A DNA stretch of 64,000 nucleotides from Fibrella rubiginis. GTDB taxonomy: Bacteria > Bacteroidota > Bacteroidia > Cytophagales > Spirosomataceae. The translations under genes were made by a program, and so were the position numbers. Below the pieces are notes generated by a model. The model was not told the origin of the DNA. It did not search any database and saw nothing but the letters and a program-made list of their open reading frames with translations. Position 1 is the stretch's first letter; the number at the start of each line of letters is the position of its first letter. Positions 16,011 to 25,154 of the stretch are shown here, piece after piece. Location of the stretch: assembly GCF_017353185.1 (NCBI RefSeq), contig NZ_JAFMYV010000005.1, positions 1-64,000 of the forward strand, in the 5' to 3' direction.

Positions 16011-17945
16011 CTAAACTGCTACCCGGTCACCGGCATAGAGCAGTTCACGAACGGCTTCTGCAATGCCGTCGGGATCGAAGCCACACTCGCGGTGCAACTC
16101 GATCTGTTCGCCGTGTTCAATTACCGCGTCAGGGATGCCCAGGCGCTTAACACGAGCCAGATAGCCGTGGTCGGCCATGAATTCCAGCACCGCCGAGCCA
16201 AAACCACCCATGATGCAGCCATCTTCCACAGTCAGAATCCGGTCGAAACGGCGGAACACCTGGTGGAGCATGGCCTCATCGAGAGGTTTGGCAAACCGCA
16301 TGTCAACATGGGCAGGGCGAATGCCTTCTTTTGCCAGAGCAGCCGAGGCCGTAACGGCGTAATTGCCAATGGCTCCGAGCGTTAGGATGGCTACGCCTTC
16401 GCCGTCCTGCACCATCCGGGCTTTGCCAACGGTCATTTCTTCCAGCGGTGTTTTCCAGTTAGGCATCACACCTTCGCCCCGTGGGTACCGAATCGTGAAC
16501 GCCTGTTTGCCTTTCTGAATCGTTTCGGAAGCGGCCGTAAACATCATGTTGCGGAGTTCCTGCTCGTTCATGGGCGCGGCCACAATCATGTTCGGAATGC
16601 ACCGCATGTAGGCAATATCATAGGCCCCGTGGTGCGTTGGCCCGTCGGCACCGGCAAAACCGGCCCGGTCGAGGCAGAAGATCACGGGCAGTTCCTGAAT
16701 GCACACGTCGTGGATGACCTGGTCATAAGCCCGCTGCATGAAGGTGGAATAGATGTTGCAAAACACCACCTCACCCCGCGTAGCCATGCCCGCCGAAAAC
16801 GTCACGGCATGTTGCTCGGCAATACCCACGTCGAACGCGCGCGTAGGCATGGCTTTCATCATGATGTTCATCGACGACCCCGACGGCATAGCGGGCGTAA
16901 CCCCCACAATGCGCGGATTTTGCTCGGCCAGTTCAACCAGCGTATGACCAAAAACGTCCTGATACTTAGGTGGTTGGGGTGTGGTGAAGGTTTTCTTCTG
17001 AATCACGCCGGTGAGTTTGTCGAACAGACCGGGCGCGTGCCACTTTGTTTGATCTTTCTCAGCGGGGGCATAACCCTTGCCTTTCACCGTCAGCACATGC
17101 AGGATTTTGGGACCTGGAATCGTCTTTAAATCGGCCAGTACTTCCACCAGCCGGTCAACGTCGTGCCCGTCGATAGGACCGAAGTAGCGCAGATTCAGCG
17201 ACTCGAAGAGGTTGCTCTGCGACAGCACCGATGATTTCACGGCCGTCTCCACTTTCGAAACAATCTCCTGCGCCGACTTGCCAAACGTGCTAAACTTACC
17301 CAGCAGGTTCCAGACCTCATCTTTTACCTTGTTATAGGTCGGCGAGGTAGTGATGTCGGTCAAGTATTCGCGGAGGGCACCTACGTTGGCGTCGATGCTC
17401 ATGCAATTGTCGTTGAGCACGATCAGCATATTGGCATCGGTGGCCCCGGCATGATTCATGCCCTCAAACGCCAACCCGGCGGTCATGGCTCCATCGCCAA
17501 TGACAGCGATGTGGTTACGGGTTGGATTTCCCTGCAACTGCGAGGCCACGGCCATTCCCAACGCTGCCGAAATCGAGGTCGACGAGTGGCCTACGCCAAA
17601 GGAATCGTAGATGCTTTCTTTCCGCTTCGGAAAGCCCGACAGGCCGCCGTAGAAGCGGTTTGTGTAGAATTTCTCGCGTCGTCCCGTCAGGATTTTATGG
17701 CCGTAAGCCTGATGGCCTACGTCCCAGATCAACTGATCGTCGGGAGTATTGAATACGTAATGAAGGGCAGTGGTTAGTTCAACTACGCCCAACCCGGCAC
17801 CAAAATGGCCACCGTAGACCGATACCACGTCGATGATATACTGACGCAATTCGTCGCAAAGTTGGGGGAGGCTCTCCTTGGGCAGTTTACGCAGGTCGTC
17901 GGGGGTATTGACGGTTGCAAGGAGGTTGCCGGGGGTAATGAGCAT
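16011..17945 (-). CDS. dxs: 1-deoxy-D-xylulose-5-phosphate synthase
   Basis: 644 aa, full length. The N-terminal thiamine diphosphate module has the conserved His47 (YGGHFGAGLG), His78 (VGHQAYGHK) and the GDGAMTAG cofactor motif followed by NDNCMSID. The middle and C-terminal transketolase domains show VGIAEQHAVTFSAGMA (catalytic Glu) and FADRAG-like CLDRAGFAGADGPTHHG. The enzyme condenses pyruvate and glyceraldehyde-3-phosphate, the first step of the MEP isoprenoid pathway. ispH of the same pathway is at 51384. ATG start. It appears to be a single-gene unit. Confidence 0.97.
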   Translation of the reverse strand: MLITPGNLLATVNTPDDLRKLPKESLPQLCDELRQYIIDVVSVYGGHFGAGLGVVELTTALHYVFNTPDDQLIWDVGHQAYGHKILTGRREKFYTNRFYGGLSGFPKRKESIYDSFGVGHSSTSISAALGMAVASQLQGNPTRNHIAVIGDGAMTAGLAFEGMNHAGATDANMLIVLNDNCMSIDANVGALREYLTDITTSPTYNKVKDEVWNLLGKFSTFGKSAQEIVSKVETAVKSSVLSQSNLFESLNLRYFGPIDGHDVDRLVEVLADLKTIPGPKILHVLTVKGKGYAPAEKDQTKWHAPGLFDKLTGVIQKKTFTTPQPPKYQDVFGHTLVELAEQNPRIVGVTPAMPSGSSMNIMMKAMPTRAFDVGIAEQHAVTFSAGMATRGEVVFCNIYSTFMQRAYDQVIHDVCIQELPVIFCLDRAGFAGADGPTHHGAYDIAYMRCIPNMIVAAPMNEQELRNMMFTAASETIQKGKQAFTIRYPRGEGVMPNWKTPLEEMTVGKARMVQDGEGVAILTLGAIGNYAVTASAALAKEGIRPAHVDMRFAKPLDEAMLHQVFRRFDRILTVEDGCIMGGFGSAVLEFMADHGYLARVKRLGIPDAVIEHGEQIELHRECGFDPDGIAEAVRELLYAGDRVAV

Positions 17946-18311
17946 GGTGACGGCGGTGATGTCTGCGTGAAGTGTTGACTATGGGAAGTTAACAAGCGGC
18001 AAAACAGAATGTTTGTACCTGACTTTGACACTATTGGACAGCCAACAGGAAAAGCCGACAAAGCTACGGCGCATTTAGGATAAATCGAATAAATAACGCT
18101 GTAACAGCCCGGTTTCATTGCACTCACTTACCCGTTGAAACCCATTTGCTGCTATGTACAGGTTGACATGGTACGGCGTAGTCGAAGGGCCCGATGCGTA
18201 GCCATACGCGTCAGCAACTTAGCAGACTATAATGTCAATAATTACATTGGTATAAACTAAACGAAAAAGGCCCGCCAGATTATCCAGCGGGCCTTTTTGC
18301 GTAAAAGCGTC
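17946..18311. other. 366-nt gene-free interval between dxs and the copper-domain gene
   Basis: This interval holds the dxs upstream region on its left and the terminator at 18264-18298 on its right. Near 18190-18215 there is a small inverted repeat GCGTA-GCCA-TACGC followed by GCGTCAGC, which resembles the stem tip of the heptad palindromes and may be a remnant. No gene or RNA could be supported. No clear TAnnTTTG element for dxs was seen. Confidence 0.5.
18264..18298 (-). terminator. Intrinsic terminator of the copper-oxidoreductase operon
   Basis: AAAAAGGCCCGC (18264-18275) pairs perfectly with GCGGGCCTTTTT (18287-18298) around an 11-nt loop. The A-run on the left gives the U-tract for minus-strand transcription coming from the gene ending at 18312. 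Confidence 0.85.
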
Positions 18312-20396
18312 TTACTGTTTCACCACTTTAAACACGCCCTGCATAAGGGCTGAGTGGCCGGGGAAAGTGCAGACAAACTGATAATCGCCGGGTTCGGTGG
18401 GGGCGGTGAAATAGATGCTCTCCGCCGATTCGGGCTGCATGATGTTGGTGTGAAACAACACGTCGGTTGAGGCAGGGATGTAATTCATTTTGGCGCCGTT
18501 CAGGTTCAGCTTCATGGCCGCGTTGCCAACGGAGTTGGCCGTGCCGGGCTTCACAATCACGCAGTTATGCAACATGTCGTCGTTGTTGTTGAACACGAAT
18601 TTGATGCGGCTGCCCGCTTTCACCTCTACTTTCTCAGTATCGAATTTCAGGCCTGGTTTGGTGCCAATGCTAATCGTCTGGTCTGGGCCGTTGGTCCAGG
18701 TTGCGGGCATGTCCGTCACGCGCTTGGCACTGATGGAAGCCGCCGCTTTTTTACCCGGCACAATCGCTTTACCCTTTCCACTCTTCATCGCTACTTCCTT
18801 TCCGCCACTTGTCGCCATCATCGCACTGTGGTCATGGGCCATGCCCGTGCTGGCCGAGGCCATCTGGCGAGCCGGCAGGTTAGCTTTCTCGCCTGTTGCA
18901 ATCGCGTTGAGGGTGTAATAGCCGGTGTTGTGCAGGAGCGATAAATTGCCCGCCGCTGATTTTACGCCCTCAGCTTTTACTTCATGGATGTACCCTTCGC
19001 GCAAACTTGTATCAGCCACGATGCGGGCACTGAGGCCATCGGAACTCAAAATAATACCCCGGATGGGCACCGTGCGGGCGTCTTCGATGGGGCTGCCATA
19101 GGTGCTATGATACTTATACGTGAAGCTGTTGAGGCTGTAACTGGCGGGGTCTTCACCTGTTTTCTTGTCTACAGGCATGGTAAACGTGACCAGAAAACCA
19201 TCGGGTTTCGAGGTAATGGTCTTCATCTCGAACGGCATTTTACCCGTCCAGACCAGTCGTTGCAGCCCGTAGGGCGATTTTCCTGTTGAGGCCCAACCCC
19301 GGCTCGTCATGCCCACAAACATGGACCCATCCTGCCCCCAAAGCATCCGGATAATACCCGACTGGAACCCTTCACGGAACGGATAACAGGCCCCCTGCCA
19401 CTTACCGGCCACTTTTTCGAGGCTCATGCGCATGACTTTGCTATGGCCCTGATCGCCCACAAACAGTTGCCCCGCAAACGGCCCGAACGCGCCGGCGGTG
19501 GTGTCTTCGCGAATGTCGGACGTGGAAATGCCCATGAGCGTGTGGGGAAACCAAACGGCGGGTACTTTCAGGTTCTTGACCGTTTTGGCTACCTCAAACA
19601 TGGGTTTACCGGTGCTGGGTACGTCTTCTGGCTTCAGTGTCAGCGGCGATCCTTCTTCACCCGACCAGCGGAGACCTGCCGGGTTACCCGCGAAATCGCC
19701 TTTTTCGAGGTGCGTCACCCGGCCCGACCCAACCCAGTCGCCCTGATTTTCGCCGTAGAAAATACTACCGTCGCGCAGTACGCCGAAGCCCGCCGGTGAG
19801 CGCAGGCCCGTGGCCCAGGGGGTCATCTCACCCTTGTCGTTCAGCTTCAGCATCCACCCCCGCCACTTCGATTGGCTGGCACCCTTGCCGATCCAGTCGA
19901 GGTTGAGCGTGATCACCATATCGCCGTCGGGCAGGGTTACGGGGCCGTAGCTGTACTGGTGGTAGTTGCCAGACAGGGGCCACTTATAAAATGACCGATA
20001 CTCATCAGCCACGTCGTCGCCGTCGGTGTCGATCAGGCGGGTTACTTCGCCGCGCTGGGTGGCAAAAATCTCGCCTTTGTAGGGTCCGGCGGTGCGGTAA
20101 AGCAACCCCAGTGGCTCGTGGAGGCCCGTGGCGAATCGCTTGAACGTGGGCTGGCGGCTCCCCTGCATGTATGCGTTGCTAACAAGCCAAACGTCGCCCC
20201 GGCGCGTACTCACGGCCAGCCGCCCGTCGGGTAGCGAGGTCATGCCCCCCACCTCCAGCATCACGTTTTCGGGAATGGGCACCGTCACCATCCGGTAATA
20301 ATCTTCTTCACTGGCGGGCCGCTGCGCCATAGCGAAAGACGTAAAGAGTGAAAGAGCGAATGCGGCCGCTATGAATACTAATCGGTTGTTTTTCAT
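18312..20396 (-). CDS. Secreted beta-propeller oxidoreductase fused to a type-1 copper (azurin/plastocyanin-like) domain
   Basis: 694 aa with a clear signal peptide ending AMAQ. Residues about 35-390 form a sorbosone-dehydrogenase/PQQ-type propeller with blades such as GGMTSLPDGRLAVSTRRGDVW, LIDTDGDDVADEYRS and GLRSPAGFGVLRDGSIFYGENQG. After a linker region (about 390-570) comes a cupredoxin domain with all four type-1 copper ligands: His610 (MLHNC), Cys676, His681 and Met685 (FVCTFPGHSALM). The copper centre suggests electron transfer from a substrate oxidised by the propeller domain to a periplasmic acceptor. The substrate is unknown. It is transcribed with csaA and the PA14 gene (gaps of 16 and 1 nt). 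Confidence 0.88.
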   Translation of the reverse strand: MKNNRLVFIAAAFALSLFTSFAMAQRPASEEDYYRMVTVPIPENVMLEVGGMTSLPDGRLAVSTRRGDVWLVSNAYMQGSRQPTFKRFATGLHEPLGLLYRTAGPYKGEIFATQRGEVTRLIDTDGDDVADEYRSFYKWPLSGNYHQYSYGPVTLPDGDMVITLNLDWIGKGASQSKWRGWMLKLNDKGEMTPWATGLRSPAGFGVLRDGSIFYGENQGDWVGSGRVTHLEKGDFAGNPAGLRWSGEEGSPLTLKPEDVPSTGKPMFEVAKTVKNLKVPAVWFPHTLMGISTSDIREDTTAGAFGPFAGQLFVGDQGHSKVMRMSLEKVAGKWQGACYPFREGFQSGIIRMLWGQDGSMFVGMTSRGWASTGKSPYGLQRLVWTGKMPFEMKTITSKPDGFLVTFTMPVDKKTGEDPASYSLNSFTYKYHSTYGSPIEDARTVPIRGIILSSDGLSARIVADTSLREGYIHEVKAEGVKSAAGNLSLLHNTGYYTLNAIATGEKANLPARQMASASTGMAHDHSAMMATSGGKEVAMKSGKGKAIVPGKKAAASISAKRVTDMPATWTNGPDQTISIGTKPGLKFDTEKVEVKAGSRIKFVFNNNDDMLHNCVIVKPGTANSVGNAAMKLNLNGAKMNYIPASTDVLFHTNIMQPESAESIYFTAPTEPGDYQFVCTFPGHSALMQGVFKVVKQ

Positions 20397-20412
20397 TGTT
20401 TTATGTTGTTAT

Positions 20413-20757
20413 CTACCCAATCCGTAACCCGTTGTCGGCGGGGCGGTTGGGGGTTAAAAGCGTAACGGTTCCGGCGGCATCGACACTGCCCAGTACAAGG
20501 CATTCGCTCATAAACGGGCCGATCTGCTTTGGCGGAAAATTAACCACGGCCACCACCTGCTGACCTACCAGCGTTTCGGGGGTGTATAAGGTAGTAACCT
20601 GCGCCGAGGTCCGTTTCGTACCAAGCTCAGGGCCAAAGTCGATGGTGAGTTTGTAGGCGGGTTTGCGGGCCTGCGGAAAAGGCTCAGCAGCCAGTACCGT
20701 CCCCACGCGCATGTCGACTTTCAGGAAATCGGGCCAGCTCAATGGTTCTGCGTCCAT
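20413..20757 (-). CDS. csaA: CsaA-type tRNA-binding domain protein (chaperone-like)
   Basis: 114 aa OB-fold protein. The sequence MDAEPLSWPDFLKVDMRVGTVLAAEPFPQARKPAYKL... with VNFPPKQIGPFMSECLVLG and the C-terminal N-R-P-A-D-N-G-L-R-I-G is typical of CsaA, a dimeric tRNA-binding protein proposed to assist secretion as a chaperone. The ATG at 20757 is preferred over a TTG four codons upstream, leaving 1 nt between the PA14-gene stop and this start. Its place inside an operon of exported proteins is consistent with a secretion-related role, though that is inference. Confidence 0.93.
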   Translation of the reverse strand: MDAEPLSWPDFLKVDMRVGTVLAAEPFPQARKPAYKLTIDFGPELGTKRTSAQVTTLYTPETLVGQQVVAVVNFPPKQIGPFMSECLVLGSVDAAGTVTLLTPNRPADNGLRIG

Positions 20758-20758
20758 C

Positions 20759-22429
20759 TCAAAATTCAATCGAATACTGTACCGTGGCCTTGCCGCCGTT
20801 CATAGAAACGGGCATAATCAACTCCTGTTTGCCGCCGCTTTGCCGCACCGAAACCGACGCTTTAGAGTCAAACCGGACAAAATAGCTGCGGTCATCAACG
20901 GCATACAATCCTTTGCTTACTTCTTCCAATGACTTACCCGCCGCCAGTCGGCAATAGAGCTGGCCCGTTGGGGCTGCTCCGCCCAGCGTCAACGTCCGCG
21001 ACAGGGCCGTGTCCGTTGGCCGTATCTGATCGCGGATGGTGGTGCCGTTCATGCTGTAGTCAATGGATGGTGAGCCGTCTTTGTCGAGACTGATGCCTTT
21101 GTACTGTAACACATTGTCACCCACGCTGTCGGGCCAGGCGGCGGTGGCGTTCGGCAAAACGGCCAGCGCAGTACGCGGAGCCGGATAGATGGTAGTGCCG
21201 TTTGGTTTCAGTAGTTGTGGTTCGCCCCGCTCATACCACAGCTCAGTGGCATCGGCAAAATCACCCTTCCAGGCCATCAGAAGGGCCATCTGATCTAAAT
21301 CGACTGAATAATGCATGCCTGTCCGGCTTCCCACCGACAGGGCATGTGTGCGCTTGGTGATCTCGCCGGGCATGTGAATAAACGACCGGATCAACGTGGG
21401 TTTGGCGTCGGGTTCGATCAGCACCTGACCTACGGGCGCAAATTCTGGTAATGACCCGTCGGCCTGTAGAGCCTGTGGCCGGGTACCAGCCTGACTTACA
21501 TATAAGCCCAGACCGGGCCGGGGCCATGACCGCGAAAACATCACCTGCACATCGTGCGTGCCGGCGGTTAGGGGTATCGTGCTCGTTTCGGGCGTACCCA
21601 GGTAGCGGCGGTCCATGGCTACCAGTTGTTTGCCGTCAATCCATAGGCCCCCAAAACCACCCATGTGCATGTCGAACTGGTAATCACCGGTGGTAGGTAC
21701 GTTCAGTTTCCCGTCGAAGGTCAGGGTGAAATTGCCTGATTGCCCATAGGCCACATCATAGCTCAGGCGACTCACCGTATCTGTCTTGATGGGTGTCTTG
21801 CTGGCCAGGCCTTCGCGGGTTTCAATGGCCTCTTTATACAGCTTGTAGGTCAGCGGCCCCGCCCAACTCGCTACGTTCCGGTTTGCCAGCGCACGCACAC
21901 CCACGTTTCTAATGGCTACGGAGCCATTTTTGGCCATCAGTTGCACGGCCTGCCCTGTTCCTGAGGGCATTGGCAGCGTTTGGCCTTCGTTGATGGTAAT
22001 GCCGTTCAGTACGTACTTTACCAGTGAGGCTGGTTTTTTCTGCGCACCAGCCTGATAGGTTAATGCCGCTGTTTGCCAGAGACCGGCCGCTTTCGCCGCG
22101 TGGTTTTTGGTCAGATCGATGGCGTAGCCGTTGGGAAGCGTAAGCATGACCGTGCCGCCCGCCGTGGTCAGCCAGTCGAACTGAAGCATGAAATCGCCGG
22201 GTTGCGACGTAAGGGTCAGCGGACTATTGCCCGAAATGAGCACGCCCGTTCCTGATTTAGACTTGATCGTGGCCTTGTCGACACTGGCAATCCCGCCTGA
22301 CTGCTGCCAGTTAGAGGCGGTCAGTGTGGCCAAATCAATACGCGGAAGGTCGTTTTGGGCCAGCAGCGGGGAGGTAAAGGCCATCAGCGCAGCAGCCAGT
22401 GCCAATGACCGGTATTTATGAAAATGCAT
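20759..22429 (-). CDS. Exported PA14-domain protein
   Basis: 556 aa from the ATG giving MHFHKYRSL; a TTG seven codons upstream is less likely. Signal peptide ends SPLLAQ. Residues about 25-180 resemble a DUF1080/3-keto-disaccharide hydrolase-like beta sandwich. A PA14 domain follows (about 195-325) with YDVAYGQSGNFTLTFDGKL and FGGLWIDGKQLV. A C-terminal part (about 335-555) carries IRSFIHMPGEITKRTHALSVG and GDFADATELWYERG, a region often found beside propeller or cytochrome modules in secreted Bacteroidota and Planctomycetota oxidoreductases. Probably carbohydrate-binding, periplasmic or surface-exposed. First gene of the three-gene operon. Enzymatic activity is unproven. Confidence 0.82.
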   Translation of the reverse strand: MHFHKYRSLALAAALMAFTSPLLAQNDLPRIDLATLTASNWQQSGGIASVDKATIKSKSGTGVLISGNSPLTLTSQPGDFMLQFDWLTTAGGTVMLTLPNGYAIDLTKNHAAKAAGLWQTAALTYQAGAQKKPASLVKYVLNGITINEGQTLPMPSGTGQAVQLMAKNGSVAIRNVGVRALANRNVASWAGPLTYKLYKEAIETREGLASKTPIKTDTVSRLSYDVAYGQSGNFTLTFDGKLNVPTTGDYQFDMHMGGFGGLWIDGKQLVAMDRRYLGTPETSTIPLTAGTHDVQVMFSRSWPRPGLGLYVSQAGTRPQALQADGSLPEFAPVGQVLIEPDAKPTLIRSFIHMPGEITKRTHALSVGSRTGMHYSVDLDQMALLMAWKGDFADATELWYERGEPQLLKPNGTTIYPAPRTALAVLPNATAAWPDSVGDNVLQYKGISLDKDGSPSIDYSMNGTTIRDQIRPTDTALSRTLTLGGAAPTGQLYCRLAAGKSLEEVSKGLYAVDDRSYFVRFDSKASVSVRQSGGKQELIMPVSMNGGKATVQYSIEF

Positions 22430-22512
22430 AGGTTCTGTTTTAGTCAGCAAGCTATTGAGCTAAAAGCAGTAACCTGTGTTTTTCTCTGTGCTAACGTGGA
22501 AAATAGTGGTAA

Positions 22513-22698
22513 CTACTTCGCCTCGTTTCGCTCGTCAATGTCTTTAGCCACTTCCCCGACTTCGTCTAAATCCAACCCTACTGTTTCGGGTTCAGAAGCA
22601 GTTTCGGTACCGTCGGGGCCTGCGCCGGTGCTGGTGGTGCCGCCCAGCGTATTGCTGTCGATGTCGGCAGATTTTTCGGGATTGGTTTGTGGGGTCAT
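22513..22698 (-). CDS. Small acidic protein of unknown function
   Basis: 61 aa, ATG start giving MTPQTNPEKSADIDSNTLGG. It is strongly acidic and rich in Thr, Gly, Asp and Glu, with a helical end (LDEVGEVAKDIDERNEAK). No known domain. The reading frame can be extended upstream to 22788 but that part looks non-coding. It is on the same strand as the PA14 operon, 83 nt upstream of it. Low complexity means it could be spurious, yet its composition is protein-like and it fills an otherwise empty interval. Confidence 0.5.
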   Translation of the reverse strand: MTPQTNPEKSADIDSNTLGGTTSTGAGPDGTETASEPETVGLDLDEVGEVAKDIDERNEAK

Positions 22699-22828
22699 AA
22701 TGTTGCTGGTTTTTCTGGACAGGATTGGCAAGATTTCAGGCGCAATTCCCTTTGACTTTTGTGTGTACGGGTTAACTTCCTGGTTCAACGAATGGTTATT
22801 GCTCTGTTAACAAGCCAACATTCTTCTG

Positions 22829-24181
22829 ATGAAAACTGCTCTTCTGCTCCTTTCGCTGGCAGCCCTGAATCTGACCGCCGGGGCTGCCCCCGCCCCCGGT
22901 AAGCCAGGTAAAAAGGCCCCCACCTCCCGCCCGGTCATCGTACCTGACCCCAACAATGGTGGCCTGAAACTAACGCCCGGCTTTTCGGCGCTTGTCTTCG
23001 CCGATAACCTTGGAAAAGCCCGCCACGCGGCTGTAGACCCCGTTACGGGTACCGTCTTTGTCCGCCTGGAAAAGCTCAAAGACGGCAACGGTACCGTTGA
23101 ACTGATGGATACCAACGGCGATGGCCGCGCCGACCAGACCGTCATGTTCGGTAACTACGCAGGCACTGGTGCTGCCGTCGTGAACGGTTATCTCTACGCC
23201 TCATCCGACACGTCGGTGTATCGTTACAAGCTCACCAACGGCAAGGTTTTGGCCGAGACCACGCCCGAACCTATTGTGGTGGGCCTGACCCTGCAACGCC
23301 AGCACGCCAGCAAATCATTGACCGTCTCGCCCGACGGGCGGCTGTTTGTAAACTTTGGTGCGCCCTCGAATGCGTGTCAGGAAAAAGACCGCCAGCCCGG
23401 CTCGAAGGGACAAACACCCTGTCCGCTATTGGAAAACTACGCCGGTATCTGGGTGTTCGACGCCAATAAGCCAAACCAGCGCCAAAGTGATGGCAAGCGC
23501 TACGCCACGGGTATCCGCAACGCCGTGGCCCTCGACTGGAACACGGCTTCCAACACGCTCTATGCCCTGCAACATGGCCGCGACAACCTCAACAACTGGG
23601 GTGGTGCTTTCACCGACGAGGTCAGCGCCGAACTGCCGTCTGAAGAGTTTTTGATGGTGAAGGAAGGGGCTGATTTTGGCTGGCCCTACTGCTACAATGA
23701 CCATTACCAGAAAAAGAAACTGCTGGCCCCCGAATATGGCGGTGATGGTAAAAAAGAAGATCAGTGCGCCGGTAAAGAGAAGCCCATTATGGCGTTTCCG
23801 GGCCACTGGGCACCCAACGATTTGCTTTTCTATACTGGTAACCAATTCCCGGCCCGCTACAAAAACGGTGCGTTTGTGTGTTTCCACGGCTCCTGGAACC
23901 GCGCTCCGCTGAAACAGGGTGGCTATTTTGTGGCCTTCATTCCGTTTGGAAAAGACGGTCGTCCGTCGGGTAATTATGAGGTCTTTGCCGAGAACTTTGC
24001 GGGAGTACCAGAGCAGGGTAAGCCCGGCCAAAACAGCAATGCCGGTAAGCTAGACCTGGCTAGCCCCGGCGACGCCCTGCACCGCCCAATGGGTCTGGCG
24101 CAAGGCCCCGATGGTTCGCTCTACATCACCGATTCGGTGAAAGGTACCGTGTGGCGCGTGATGGCTTCGACGAAGAAGTAA
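22829..24181 (+). CDS. Exported PQQ/sorbosone-dehydrogenase-like propeller protein
   Basis: 450 aa with a signal peptide (LLLLSLAALNLTAGA). The propeller begins at GLKLTPGFSALVFADNLGKARHAAVDP and includes LMDTNGDGRADQTVMFG, SLTVSPDGRLFVNFGAPSNACQEKDR, YATGIRNAVALDWNTASNTLYALQHGRD, EGADFGWPYCYND, AFPGHWAPNDLLFYTGNQFPARYKNGAFVCFHGSWNR and GLAQGPDGSLYITDSVKGTVWRV. This matches soluble aldose/L-sorbosone dehydrogenase-like proteins, which usually bind PQQ or pass electrons to a cytochrome. It is divergent from the PA14/copper-domain operon, suggesting a shared regulatory interval and related substrates. The actual substrate is unknown. Confidence 0.9.
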   Translation: MKTALLLLSLAALNLTAGAAPAPGKPGKKAPTSRPVIVPDPNNGGLKLTPGFSALVFADNLGKARHAAVDPVTGTVFVRLEKLKDGNGTVELMDTNGDGRADQTVMFGNYAGTGAAVVNGYLYASSDTSVYRYKLTNGKVLAETTPEPIVVGLTLQRQHASKSLTVSPDGRLFVNFGAPSNACQEKDRQPGSKGQTPCPLLENYAGIWVFDANKPNQRQSDGKRYATGIRNAVALDWNTASNTLYALQHGRDNLNNWGGAFTDEVSAELPSEEFLMVKEGADFGWPYCYNDHYQKKKLLAPEYGGDGKKEDQCAGKEKPIMAFPGHWAPNDLLFYTGNQFPARYKNGAFVCFHGSWNRAPLKQGGYFVAFIPFGKDGRPSGNYEVFAENFAGVPEQGKPGQNSNAGKLDLASPGDALHRPMGLAQGPDGSLYITDSVKGTVWRVMASTKK

Positions 24182-24183
24182 GG

Positions 24184-24262
24184 TTTAAGAGATAAAATAG
24201 ATTAGCTGATGAGCAACCATCTTTTATCTTGTCTCTTGCTTCTTACCTCTCGCCTCTATTCC
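24184..24262. repeat. Decayed heptad palindrome after the propeller gene
   Basis: The right half is six uninterrupted heptads starting TCT (24220-24261: TCTTTTA, TCTTGTC, TCTTGCT, TCTTACC, TCTCGCC, TCTATTC). The left half keeps only parts of the complementary arm, with GATAAAA (24191-24197) pairing with TTTTATC (24222-24228). The centre is GCTGATGAGC, close to the GCTGACGC tip of other elements. It starts right after the stop codon at 24181 and is followed by a terminator. Confidence 0.7.
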
Positions 24263-24266
24263 AACG

Positions 24267-24302
24267 AAAAAGCCCCGGCCAAATCTGGTCGGGGCTTTTT
24301 TT
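24267..24302. terminator. Bidirectional intrinsic terminator
   Basis: AAAAAGCCCCGGCC pairs with GGTCGGGGCTTTTT (one G-T) around a 6-nt loop, with A and T runs on both sides. It lies between the propeller gene and the convergent methyltransferase gene. Confidence 0.85.
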
Positions 24303-24389
24303 GCGATTGATATAGGATAAACGACCCTGCCTGTGTTTTAGTTTGCTGTCTGAAAAATAGTGGCGTAGTTTTTCAAAATACCTTCGCAT

Positions 24390-25034
24390 TCACGCCAAAG
24401 TGCCATTTCTAGTCCCAATCGTGGCAAAAAGGGGATCCGACCAGCGCGGGTTAGGGCTGCGATCTTCGGTGTGGATATCCGTAAACAGTCCTGTTTCGCG
24501 GTAGTACGTTTCCACCAGTTTTGCGTGGCCGGCATCATCCAGTGACTGCCAGACCGCTACGGCTTTAGTAGGAAACATTCGGTTAGAAAAGACCGTAATA
24601 AACGGCGCCCCTGGTTTGAGCACCCGCGCTACCTCTCGGAAAACGACCACAGGATTGGTTAGATATTGCACCGAAACGGTGATTATACAGCCGTCAAATT
24701 CGGCATCGGCGTAGGGCAAAGTGGGATTCTGGTTGAGGTTCTGCACCACGTAGTCGGTAAGCTGCGGGTTCTGCTGCAACTCGACCTCATTCATGCCCAG
24801 ACCTGCTACCCGGCTATACATTACGTCGGTTGCGGTCCCGCCTTTGGGCAGGTGCGACCGCCAGCTACTCATCAAATCCAGAATAGCGCCGTTTTGGGGC
24901 AGTTTTTCACGAAAAAGGGCCGTAGTCGCCGCAATGGCGGGTTCATCAATATGCACCACCAGCCGGGGCGACTGGTAAAAATCGCCGTCATCGGTCTCGT
25001 CATACCGACGGAAGTAAGTTGGGGAGAGCATCAT
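24390..25034 (-). CDS. Class I SAM-dependent methyltransferase domain protein
   Basis: 214 aa. The motif I region is degenerate (GAILDLMSSWRSHLP), with motif II/post-I at YADAEFDGCIITVSVQYLTNP and the characteristic EVARVLKPGAPFITVFSNRMFPTKAV afterwards. This matches the UbiE/COQ5-like or DUF (Methyltransf_11) class. The substrate is unknown. The N-terminus (MMLSPTYFRRYDETDDGDFYQSPRLVVHID) is a conserved lid in this subgroup. The gene is divergent from murQ. Confidence 0.85.
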   Translation of the reverse strand: MMLSPTYFRRYDETDDGDFYQSPRLVVHIDEPAIAATTALFREKLPQNGAILDLMSSWRSHLPKGGTATDVMYSRVAGLGMNEVELQQNPQLTDYVVQNLNQNPTLPYADAEFDGCIITVSVQYLTNPVVVFREVARVLKPGAPFITVFSNRMFPTKAVAVWQSLDDAGHAKLVETYYRETGLFTDIHTEDRSPNPRWSDPLFATIGTRNGTLA

Positions 25035-25126
25035 GCCCCGATAACTGCCTGTTTAGCGATTGTGTTGAGCTGTGGTAGCTGCCCATCATAACAAAACAGA
25101 ATACTAACACAGCGCCATCTCCTTCG

Positions 25127-25134
25127 TAGCTTTG
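25127..25134 (+). promoter_or_regulatory. -7 element of the murQ promoter
   Basis: TAGCTTTG matches TAnnTTTG and lies 20 nt before the murQ ATG. Confidence 0.5.
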
Positions 25135-25154
25135 CTCACTGCAACGTAGCGCTT

